Positions 44,186 through 50,855 of a stretch of DNA of 50,855 nt are shown in pieces. Both the position numbers and the translations under genes were made by a program. The notes below the pieces were generated by a model that ran no database searches, had not been told where the DNA came from, and was given only the letters and a program-made list of their open reading frames with translations. How positions within the stretch are numbered: the first letter of the stretch is position 1; the number at the start of each line of letters is the position of its first letter. Source of the DNA: an uncultured Flavobacteriaceae bacterium (GTDB lineage: Bacteria > Bacteroidota > Bacteroidia > Flavobacteriales > Flavobacteriaceae); NCBI GenBank assembly GCA_938017825.1, contig CALIJE010000069.1, positions 1 to 50,855 on the forward strand. The letters run 5' to 3'.

Positions 44186-44608
44186 TTAAATTTCAACATA
44201 ATCCCTTGCAACCATGAATTTGGTCTTTACCGGTAATTTTTGGGCAGCAAGTCGTAACGCTTCCTTGGCCACATCAATAGGGACACCGGCTACTTCGAAC
44301 ATCACCCTTCCCGGCTTTACAACGGCCACGAAATATTCAGGAGCACCTTTACCCTTACCCATACGTACTTCCAAGGGCTTTTTGGTGATGGGCTTGTCTG
44401 GAAATATTTTAATCCAAAGTTGACCTTCCCTTTTCATATATCTTGTTGCCGCGATACGGGCAGCCTCAATTTGTCTTGAGGTAATGAATTTAGAATCCAA
44501 CGACTTTATTCCGAACATCCCGTTTGAAAGCTGGTGCCCACGAGTGGACATGCCTTTCATACGGCCCTTTTGCATTTTACGGAACTTAGTTCTCTTAGGT
44601 TGTAACAT
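44186..44608 (-). CDS. rplP: Ribosomal protein L16
   Basis: L16 is near the A site of the large subunit. The 140-residue protein has [110 protein letters not shown]-type motifs, including the EVRMGKGKG loop. It is 20 bp after rpsC and 12 bp before rpmC. Confidence 0.98.
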   Translation of the reverse strand: MLQPKRTKFRKMQKGRMKGMSTRGHQLSNGMFGIKSLDSKFITSRQIEAARIAATRYMKREGQLWIKIFPDKPITKKPLEVRMGKGKGAPEYFVAVVKPGRVMFEVAGVPIDVAKEALRLAAQKLPVKTKFMVARDYVEI

Positions 44609-44628
44609 TGCTCTGTCTCTTTAATAAA

Positions 44629-45345
44629 TTACTTTCTACGACGTGGTTTTCTTCCTCCGTCGCGTTTGTCGCCTTTACCGCCACCTTTCTTCATTCCAAC
44701 AAGGGGTGATAATTCTCTTTTTCCGTAAACCTCTCCTTTCATGATCCAAACTTTGATACCCAAGCGCCCATAGGTCGTATGTGCTTCGTGCATGGCATAA
44801 TCAATATCGGCCCTGAAAGTGGACAATGGGATACGACCATCCTTGTAGGATTCTGAACGTGCCATTTCAGCACCGTTCAAACGCCCAGAGATTTGTATTT
44901 TGATTCCTTCAGCGTTCATACGCATCGCAGCGGCAATAGCCATTTTGATCGCGCGTCTGAAAGATATTCTACTTTCGATCTGTCTCGCAACACTCGCCGC
45001 AACCAAATTCGCCTCAACTTCAGGTCTTTTGATCTCGTGAATATTGATCTGTACTTCTTTACCGGTGATTTTCTTAAGCTCTTCTTTCAGCTTATCAACT
45101 TCTTGACCACCTTTACCGATTATGATACCTGGTCTTGCCGTCGTTACCGTAACGGTTATCAACTTCAATGTACGTTCTATAATAACCCTAGAAACACTGG
45201 CTTTTGCCAAACGAGCGTGAATGTACTTTCTGATTTTATCGTCTTCAGCTAGTTTATCGCCATAATCATTTCCTCCGTACCAGTTAGATTCCCATCCTCT
45301 GATGATCCCAAGACGATTTCCTATCGGATTTGTTTTCTGTCCCAT
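44629..45345 (-). CDS. rpsC: Ribosomal protein S3
   Basis: S3 forms part of the mRNA entry channel of the 30S subunit. The 238-residue protein has [25 protein letters not shown], a KH domain ([34 protein letters not shown]), the C-domain with [28 protein letters not shown] and [12 protein letters not shown], and a basic Gly/Lys tail. It begins 1 bp after the rplV stop. Its stop is 20 bp before rplP. Confidence 0.98.
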   Translation of the reverse strand: MGQKTNPIGNRLGIIRGWESNWYGGNDYGDKLAEDDKIRKYIHARLAKASVSRVIIERTLKLITVTVTTARPGIIIGKGGQEVDKLKEELKKITGKEVQINIHEIKRPEVEANLVAASVARQIESRISFRRAIKMAIAAAMRMNAEGIKIQISGRLNGAEMARSESYKDGRIPLSTFRADIDYAMHEAHTTYGRLGIKVWIMKGEVYGKRELSPLVGMKKGGGKGDKRDGGRKPRRRK

Positions 45346-45346
45346 T

Positions 45347-45754
45347 CTAGCTTTCTATATTATTGTTAGACCCCAAAACCAATGTAACATGGTTGGAACG
45401 TTTTCTGATTCTATGTGCTCTACCTTGAGGAGCCGGGCGAAGTCTTTTCAACATCGCACCACTATCAACGGTAATCTGCTTTATGAACAAATCCGCATCC
45501 TCAATGTCAGCATCTTCGTTTTTAGCTTGCCAATTGGCAATAGCTGAAAGCAATAACTTCTCTAATCTTCTAGAAGCTTCTTTTGAATTGAACCTCAAAA
45601 TCGCCAAGGCTTTCTCTACCTGAACCCCTCTGATCAAATCCGCAACCAAGCGCATCTTCCTAGGAGAGGTAGGGCAATTGTTCAATTTCGCGAAAGCAAC
45701 TTGTTTCTTCTCAGCCTTAATTCTTTCGGCCATCTGTCTTTTTCGAACTCCCAT
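45347..45754 (-). CDS. rplV: Ribosomal protein L22
   Basis: L22 extends a hairpin into the nascent peptide tunnel. The 135-residue protein has the N-terminus with [31 protein letters not shown], the core ([31 protein letters not shown]) and the loop ([32 protein letters not shown]), which is the tunnel hairpin. It is 3 bp after rpsS and 1 bp before rpsC. Confidence 0.98.
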   Translation of the reverse strand: MGVRKRQMAERIKAEKKQVAFAKLNNCPTSPRKMRLVADLIRGVQVEKALAILRFNSKEASRRLEKLLLSAIANWQAKNEDADIEDADLFIKQITVDSGAMLKRLRPAPQGRAHRIRKRSNHVTLVLGSNNNIES

Positions 45755-45757
45755 AGC

Positions 45758-46036
45758 TTACTTCTTTCCTTTATTCTTCGCACCTGCATGCCCTCTAAAC
45801 GAACGTGTTGGCGAAAATTCTCCCAATTTGTGGCCCACCATATTCTCGGTAACGTAAACAGGAACAAATTGTCTCCCGTTATGAACCGCGATAGTAAGCC
45901 CTACAAAATCGGGTGTTATCATTGATGCTCTAGACCAAGTCTTGATCACCGATTTTTTTCCTGATGATGCACTTTGCTGGATCTTCTTCTCCAGGCTATA
46001 GTGAACGTAAGGTCCTTTTTTTAATGAACGTGCCAT
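45758..46036 (-). CDS. rpsS: Ribosomal protein S19
   Basis: S19 lies in the head of the 30S subunit next to S13. The 92-residue protein has [65 protein letters not shown] and a basic tail, matching the family fully. It is 14 bp after rplB and 3 bp before rplV. Confidence 0.98.
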   Translation of the reverse strand: MARSLKKGPYVHYSLEKKIQQSASSGKKSVIKTWSRASMITPDFVGLTIAVHNGRQFVPVYVTENMVGHKLGEFSPTRSFRGHAGAKNKGKK

Positions 46037-46050
46037 TGCTTTCTACTTTT

Positions 46051-46875
46051 TTATTTCTTTCTACGTTCTATGATATACTTATTGGTGTTCTTGGTCTTGG
46101 AGCGGGTTCTATATCCTTTTGCAGGAATACCGTTCCTAGATCTTGGGTGACCACCTGAAGCCCTACCTTCACCACCTCCCATTGGGTGATCTACAGGGTT
46201 CATAGCCACTGGTCTCGTTCTTGGTCTTTTACCCAACCATCTACTGCGACCGGCTTTACCGGACACCAACAATTGATGATCGGAATTTGAAATCGCACCA
46301 ATGGTTGCCAAACAACCAGATAGAATCAATCTCGTTTCACCCGATGGCATCTTAACCGTTACAAACTTTCCGTCTTTGGCCATTAACTGGGCAAACGTAC
46401 CGGCGCTACGAGCCATTACAGCTCCTTGACCTGGTCTCAACTCTATGCATGATATGATCGTACCAAGCGGAATTTCAGACAATGGCAAAGCATTGCCGAT
46501 TTCAGGTGAGGCAGATTTTCCAGAAGAAATTTCCTGACCAACCTTTAGTCCGTTTTGAGCGATTACATATCTCTTTTCGCCATCGGCATATTCGGCCAAG
46601 GCAATAAATGCCGTTCTGTTGGGATCGTATTGAATTGATTTCACGGTCGCGGCAACATCTTGCTTATCCCTTTTAAAATCAATTACACGATACCTTCTTT
46701 TATGACCGCCACCTTTTTGGCGCATGGTCATTTTTCCTTGACTGTTTCTACCTCCCGACTTTTTTAACGGAGCGAGCAAGCTCTTCTCCGGCTTATCAGT
46801 CGTAATGGCGTCAAACCCATTTACGACTCTAAAACGCTGTCCAGGAGTGATTGGTTTTAATTTTCTAACTGACAT
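46051..46875 (-). CDS. rplB: Ribosomal protein L2
   Basis: L2 supports the peptidyl-transferase centre and subunit joining. The 274-residue protein has [80 protein letters not shown] and the C-terminal signature [35 protein letters not shown], with His (about residue 230) near the catalytic site. It lies 9 bp after rplW and 14 bp before rpsS. Confidence 0.98.
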   Translation of the reverse strand: MSVRKLKPITPGQRFRVVNGFDAITTDKPEKSLLAPLKKSGGRNSQGKMTMRQKGGGHKRRYRVIDFKRDKQDVAATVKSIQYDPNRTAFIALAEYADGEKRYVIAQNGLKVGQEISSGKSASPEIGNALPLSEIPLGTIISCIELRPGQGAVMARSAGTFAQLMAKDGKFVTVKMPSGETRLILSGCLATIGAISNSDHQLLVSGKAGRSRWLGKRPRTRPVAMNPVDHPMGGGEGRASGGHPRSRNGIPAKGYRTRSKTKNTNKYIIERRKK

Positions 46876-46884
46876 TTCTTGTCT

Positions 46885-47175
46885 TTATAGATTACTGTAA
46901 AAATCAATAATATCACCTTCTGCAACATCGACGATTGCCTTTTTAAGGGCATTGGTCTTACCATGCTGAACACCAGTCTTGGTGAATCTTGTTTTTCTCT
47001 TAGGAGCATAGTTCATCGTTCTGACTTTACTTACGGAAACTCCGTAAGTAGCCTCGACGGCATCCTTGATTTGAATCTTGTTCGCACCAGGATTTACTAT
47101 GAAACCATACCGATTGTATAACTCCCCTTGGGCAGTCATCTTTTCAGTTATAATTGGTTTTATCAACACACTCAT
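46885..47175 (-). CDS. rplW: Ribosomal protein L23
   Basis: L23 is the docking site for trigger factor and SRP at the tunnel exit. The 96-residue protein has MSVLIKPIITEKMTAQGELYNRYGFIVNPGANKIQIKDAVEATYGVSVSKVRTMNYAPKRKTRFTKTG as core and a short basic/acidic end. It follows rplD after 7 bp and precedes rplB by 9 bp. Confidence 0.97.
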   Translation of the reverse strand: MSVLIKPIITEKMTAQGELYNRYGFIVNPGANKIQIKDAVEATYGVSVSKVRTMNYAPKRKTRFTKTGVQHGKTNALKKAIVDVAEGDIIDFYSNL

Positions 47176-47182
47176 GATTTCC

Positions 47183-47812
47183 TTATTTAGTTAAGTTCGT
47201 TTGAAGCCCTTCCAAAGCACCTTCACAGAGCACAACATTATTTGCGTTCAATATTTTGTAAGTACTTAATTCAGAGGAAGTTATAACATCAGAACCCTTC
47301 AAATTACGAGAAGCCAAATATACGCTATTATTTGTATCGCCCAACACAAATAAAGATTTTTTGTTTTCTAGTCCTAAAGACTTTAAAACCTGAACAAAAT
47401 CCTTAGTTTTCGGAGTCTCAAAATTAAAGTCTTCCAGCACGGTAATCGCTTTCTCTTTCGACTTGATACTCAAGGCCGATTTACGTGCCAATCGCTTCAA
47501 GTTTTTGTTCAATTTTTGAGTATAATCTTTTGGTCTTGGGCCAAAGATTCGGCCTCCTCCTCTAAATACTGGCGATTTGATACTACCCGCACGAGCGGTA
47601 CCGGTTCCTTTTTGTTTTTTGATTTTTCTCGTACTACCTGCAATCTCCCCACGCTCTTTCGATTTATGGGTACCTTGCCTTTGATGTGCCAAATACTGCT
47701 TCACATCCAAATACACGGCGTGATTGTTCGGCTCTATCGCGAAAACAGCGTCTGAAAGATCTACTTTGCGACCTGTTTCTTTTCCTTTGATATCTAAAAC
47801 TGCTACTTTCAT
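47183..47812 (-). CDS. rplD: Ribosomal protein L4
   Basis: L4 helps shape the tunnel of the large subunit and in E. coli also represses its own operon. The 209-residue protein has [117 protein letters not shown]-type motifs, with the extended tunnel loop at GGGRIFGPRP. ATG at 47812 overlaps the rplC stop by one base (TAATG), so translation is coupled. A longer frame to 47857 would use a start inside rplC and is rejected. Confidence 0.97.
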   Translation of the reverse strand: MKVAVLDIKGKETGRKVDLSDAVFAIEPNNHAVYLDVKQYLAHQRQGTHKSKERGEIAGSTRKIKKQKGTGTARAGSIKSPVFRGGGRIFGPRPKDYTQKLNKNLKRLARKSALSIKSKEKAITVLEDFNFETPKTKDFVQVLKSLGLENKKSLFVLGDTNNSVYLASRNLKGSDVITSSELSTYKILNANNVVLCEGALEGLQTNLTK

Positions 47813-48429
47813 TACTTCTGAATAGTTACGTAAGCGTTTTTGTGCCCTGGAACACATCCTTTAACTACAATAAGATTCTTTTCAGGAACTACTTTAAGCA
47901 CGCGTAAGTTTTGAACGGTAACTCTTTCGCCGCCCATTCTACCTGCCATGCGCATTCCTTTAAAAACTCTTGAGGGATCAGAACCGGCACCGATAGAACC
48001 TGGTGCTCTTAGCCTGTTGTGTTGTCCGTGGGTAGCTTGGCCAACTCCGGCAAAACCGTGTCTCTTTACCACACCCTGAAAACCTTTTCCTTTTGAGGTG
48101 CCCGCCACATCGACGAACTCACCTTCAACAAAAATATCGACACCTATGGTATCTCCCAATTTGTACTCCTCATCAAAACCTTGAAACTCGGTGACTCTTT
48201 TCTTAGGAGAAGTACCTGCTTTTTTCGCATGGCCCAATTCAGCCTTACTAGCACGTTTTTCTGCCTTGTCATCGAAACCTATTTGAAGGGCGTTATACCC
48301 ATCAACTTCCTCAGTTCTGACTTGGGTAACTACACATGGCCCTGCTTGAATGATGGTACAGGGAAGATTTTTCCCGTTCTCATCATAAATGCTGGTCATG
48401 CCTACTTTTTTTCCTATTAACCCAGACAT
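47812..48429 (-). CDS. rplC: Ribosomal protein L3
   Basis: L3 is one of the first proteins to bind 23S rRNA. The 205-residue protein has [39 protein letters not shown], and the loop signature [56 protein letters not shown], with the Gln that is methylated in E. coli. It is 207 bp after rpsJ, the longest gap of the cluster, and shares its stop with the start of rplD. Confidence 0.98.
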   Translation of the reverse strand: MSGLIGKKVGMTSIYDENGKNLPCTIIQAGPCVVTQVRTEEVDGYNALQIGFDDKAEKRASKAELGHAKKAGTSPKKRVTEFQGFDEEYKLGDTIGVDIFVEGEFVDVAGTSKGKGFQGVVKRHGFAGVGQATHGQHNRLRAPGSIGAGSDPSRVFKGMRMAGRMGGERVTVQNLRVLKVVPEKNLIVVKGCVPGHKNAYVTIQK

Positions 48430-48527
48430 ATTTGATTTTAAATTTTGGATGCCCGACTTTCAAAATGAAAATCCTTTATCCGTTTATATTAATTACTTGT
48501 ATTAAACTTTACTACTTTTCAAAAAAA

Positions 48528-48552
48528 CAGGGCCGAAAATAATTCAACCCTG
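48528..48552 (-). other. Terminator/attenuator-like hairpin in the rpsJ-rplC spacer
   Basis: On the minus strand CAGGG pairs with CCCTG (48552-48548 with 48532-48528) around a 15-nt loop and is followed by seven T (48527-48521). It stands in the 207-bp gap between rpsJ and rplC. The stem is short, so it may give partial termination or attenuation. The rest of this gap is AT-rich with no gene visible. Confidence 0.35.
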
Positions 48553-48636
48553 AATTTATTTTCTTTCCGTTTTTCCCTCGCACGCAGCTCAGGACATGTT
48601 ACTTTGGCTACCTAAACTCGGCAACCATATTCATAC

Positions 48637-48942
48637 CTACACCTTGATCTCTACCTCGACACCGCTGGGAAGCTCTAGCTTCATAAGCGCATCAATGGTT
48701 TTTGATGAAGAGCTGTAAATATCCAACAATCTCTTATATGAACTCAATTGAAATTGCTCTCTCGATTTCTTGTTCACGTGTGGCGAACGCAAAACCGTAA
48801 ATATTTTCTTATGCGTCGGCAAAGGAATCGGACCCGTAACTACTGCTCCTGTCGTCTTCACCGTTTTTACGATTTTTTCAGCAGATTTGTCTACCAAATT
48901 GTGATCGTAAGATTTAAGTTTTATTCTGATTTTTTGACTCAT
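48637..48942 (-). CDS. rpsJ: Ribosomal protein S10 (NusE)
   Basis: S10 is in the head of the 30S subunit and, as NusE, joins transcription to translation through NusB and NusG. The 101-residue protein has [74 protein letters not shown]-type motifs, including the signature TGPIPLPT. It starts 10 bp after the fusA stop. The 207-bp spacer to rplC follows. Confidence 0.98.
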   Translation of the reverse strand: MSQKIRIKLKSYDHNLVDKSAEKIVKTVKTTGAVVTGPIPLPTHKKIFTVLRSPHVNKKSREQFQLSSYKRLLDIYSSSSKTIDALMKLELPSGVEVEIKV

Positions 48943-48952
48943 CTTCTAAAAA

Positions 48953-50855
48953 TTAAGCGGTGGTTACACCTTTAGCAGCTTTGATTACTTCTTCTGATAT
49001 GTTTGATGGTGTTTGCGCATAATGCGAGAATTCCATCGTAGAGGTCGCCCTACCGGATGACAATGTTCGTAATGCGGTAACATAACCGAACATTTCCGAT
49101 AAAGGAACTGTTCCTTTTACCACCTTGGCTCCCGCCCTGTCGCTCATATCGCTAATGGTACCACGTCTACGGTTTAAATCACCAACTATATCACCCATGT
49201 TTTCTTCAGGTGTAAGTACCTCTAGTTTCATGATTGGTTCCATAATTACGGCACCAGCCGCTTTCCCGGCCGCTTTATACCCCATTTTGGCAGCAAGCTC
49301 GAAAGAAAGGGCATCAGAATCCACAGGGTGGAAAGATCCATCTTTCAAGACCACTTTCATCGTATCCATTTCAAAACCGGCCAAAGGCCCGTTTTGCATA
49401 GCCATTTTAAATCCTTTCTCGACCGAAGGAATAAATTCCTTAGGAATACGCCCTCCTTTGATCTCATCAACGAACTGCAATCCAGTTCCTTCGAAATCCT
49501 CATCGGCCGGACTCATTTCAAAGACGATATCCCCAAATTTACCACGACCACCAGACTGTTTCTTGTATGTTTCTCGGTGCGCGGCCATTTTGGTCAATGC
49601 CTCCTTGTATTCAACTTGAGGCTCACCTTGATTTACCTCAACCTTAAATTCTCGACGCAAACGGTCCACAATAATATCTAAGTGAAGCTCGCCCATTCCT
49701 GAAATAATGGTTTGTCCTGAGGCCTCATCGGTTTTTACCTGAAAGGTCGGATCTTCCTCGGCCAACTTTGCCAATGCCATTCCCAATTTATCAACATCTA
49801 CCTTCGTTTTGGGCTCGACAGCTATACCAATAACCGGGTCTGGGAAGTCCATACTTTCCAATACAATCGGATGCTTTTCGGAAGACATGGTATCGCCGGT
49901 CTTAATATCCTTAAAACCAACAGCTGCACCAATGTCACCCGCTTCAATATGATCAATAGCATTCTGCTTATTGGAATGCATTTGATAAATACGCGAAATA
50001 CGTTCTTTCTTTCCCGAACGGTTGTTCAAGATATAGGAACCTGCATCCAAACGTCCAGAATAGGTTCTGAAAAATGCCAAACGGCCTACAAAAGGATCCG
50101 TGGCAATTTTAAATGCCAAAGCAGCAAAAGGTTCTTTTACATCTGGCTTTCTACTTATTTCTTCTCCAGTATCAGGATTTGTTCCAACGATAGCATCTTT
50201 ATCTATCGGTGAAGGCAAGTATCTACATACGGCATCCAATAAGAACTGAACCCCTTTGTTCTTAAACGAAGACCCGCAAATCATAGGAATAATAGCTCTA
50301 TCCATTACGGCAGCTCGCAATGCAGCGTGCACTTCTTCTTCGGTAATAGAATCCTCATCTTCGAAGAATTTCTCCATCAAAGCCTCATCATACTCCGCTA
50401 CTGCCTCGATCAATGCGGCTCTGTACTCCTTTACCTCAGCCTTCATTTCTTCAGGAATATCCACAACATCGAAAGTAGAACCAAAGCCCTCTTCGTGCCA
50501 TACAATAGCCCTATTTTTAGCCAAATCAACAATACCTTTAAAGTCGGCTTCTTCACCTATTGGCAAAACAATTGGCACGGCATTGGAACCGAGCATCTCC
50601 CGAACTTGCTTGCATACCATCAAAAAGTTAGACCCTTGACGATCCATTTTATTCACAAATCCGATACGTGGCACTTTGTAGTTATCGGCCAATCTCCAGT
50701 TCGTTTCAGATTGTGGCTCAACACCATCAACTGCACTGAAAAGGAATACCAAACCGTCAAGAACACGTAGTGATCTGTTTACCTCTACGGTAAAATCAAC
50801 GTGTCCCGGTGTATCTATAATGTTAAAGTGATATGGCTTGGCATCATCGGTCGGC
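48953..50855 (-). CDS. fusA: Elongation factor G, C-terminal 634 codons (5' end outside window)
   Basis: EF-G moves tRNA and mRNA through the ribosome during elongation and helps recycle ribosomes. The frame runs open to the window end, so the P-loop is not seen, but the G3 motif DTPGHVDFT is coded at about 50789-50763 and G4 NKMD follows. Later domains include [12 protein letters not shown] (domain III/IV region), [35 protein letters not shown] and the end [22 protein letters not shown] at 50752 is not the start. It lies 10 bp before rpsJ, so the str-type gene leads the S10 cluster, as in other Bacteroidota. Confidence 0.97.
   Translation of the reverse strand, partial: PTDDAKPYHFNIIDTPGHVDFTVEVNRSLRVLDGLVFLFSAVDGVEPQSETNWRLADNYKVPRIGFVNKMDRQGSNFLMVCKQVREMLGSNAVPIVLPIGEEADFKGIVDLAKNRAIVWHEEGFGSTFDVVDIPEEMKAEVKEYRAALIEAVAEYDEALMEKFFEDEDSITEEEVHAALRAAVMDRAIIPMICGSSFKNKGVQFLLDAVCRYLPSPIDKDAIVGTNPDTGEEISRKPDVKEPFAALAFKIATDPFVGRLAFFRTYSGRLDAGSYILNNRSGKKERISRIYQMHSNKQNAIDHIEAGDIGAAVGFKDIKTGDTMSSEKHPIVLESMDFPDPVIGIAVEPKTKVDVDKLGMALAKLAEEDPTFQVKTDEASGQTIISGMGELHLDIIVDRLRREFKVEVNQGEPQVEYKEALTKMAAHRETYKKQSGGRGKFGDIVFEMSPADEDFEGTGLQFVDEIKGGRIPKEFIPSVEKGFKMAMQNGPLAGFEMDTMKVVLKDGSFHPVDSDALSFELAAKMGYKAAGKAAGAVIMEPIMKLEVLTPEENMGDIVGDLNRRRGTISDMSDRAGAKVVKGTVPLSEMFGYVTALRTLSSGRATSTMEFSHYAQTPSNISEEVIKAAKGVTTA

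Noticed and set aside
47813-47857. Longer N-terminus for L4
   Set aside because: It lies inside rplC, while the ATG overlapping the rplC stop gives the standard L4 start.
49125-49619. 164-codon plus-strand frame opposite fusA
   Set aside because: It lies wholly inside the coding region of EF-G on the other strand and resembles nothing; it is a frame shadow.
48953-50752. fusA read as starting at 50752
   Set aside because: The codon there is an internal TTG; the frame goes on upstream with the G3 motif DTPGHVDFT, so the gene is cut by the window end.

Overview
The window is a chromosomal segment of a Bacteroidota bacterium, almost certainly a (marine-type) Flavobacteriaceae. The signs are: an ECF sigma/FecR/TonB receptor trio of Bacteroidota type, many lipoproteins with short lipobox leaders, very few Shine-Dalgarno sequences, promoter-like boxes of the Bacteroidota type (TTTG, about 20 nt, TAnnTTTG), infA directly after secY, and rplQ-carA-eno-gltA style synteny. 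The genus cannot be fixed from the sequence alone; Maribacter/Zobellia-like relatives are a guess. I saw no tRNA, rRNA, insertion sequence, prophage or CRISPR array. No gene-free stretch exceeds 300 bases; the longest is 207 bp between rpsJ and rplC.

Layout. 1-5.8 kb: the end of a secreted metalloprotease, queE (queuosine/7-deazaguanine), a HerA-like ATPase, a small lipoprotein, a divergent HxlR regulator/DinB pair with an inverted repeat between them, an alpha/beta hydrolase and a VOC protein. 5.8-10.4 kb (minus): a run of secreted hydrolases (two esterases, a DUF1080 lipoprotein) mixed with small cytosolic or membrane proteins. 10.5-12.8 kb: folD and ffh. 12.9-18.9 kb: an accessory-looking cell-surface signalling locus. 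Two Asp-rich lipoproteins sharing a lipocalin-like domain are divergent from an ECF sigma factor, a FecR anti-sigma factor and a TonB-dependent receptor. 18.9-30.4 kb: an MtfA-like peptidase, argS, a four-gene plus-strand operon of poorly known proteins, a glycoside-hydrolase-like lipoprotein, glycerate kinase, two guanidine-group modifying enzymes (CtlX and a DDAH-family protein) and gltA. 30.5-34.7 kb: a GT5 glycogen synthase, eno and carA.

34.8-50.9 kb: an unbroken minus-strand translation/transcription supercluster, read as fusA-rpsJ-rplC-rplD-rplW-rplB-rpsS-rplV-rpsC-rplP-rpmC-rpsQ-rplN-rplX-rplE-rpsN-rpsH-rplF-rplR-rpsE-rpmD-rplO-secY-infA-rpmJ-rpsM-rpsK-rpsD-rpoA-rplQ. It is closed by a strong intrinsic terminator. 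Four longer spacers in it hold possible RNA structures. L36 and S14 are both zinc-free forms.

The best candidate for a poorly described system is the 12.9-18.9 kb locus. It has the parts of a FecI/FecR/FecA-type circuit but no SusD partner. Instead it has a lipoprotein with four 'FPIT/YPIT' repeats followed by two lipocalin-like domains, plus a free-standing copy of one of those domains. Its ligand is unknown and any functional link is inferred from gene order. Start codons were chosen as ATG where a longer frame relied only on TTG/GTG or ran into a neighbour.
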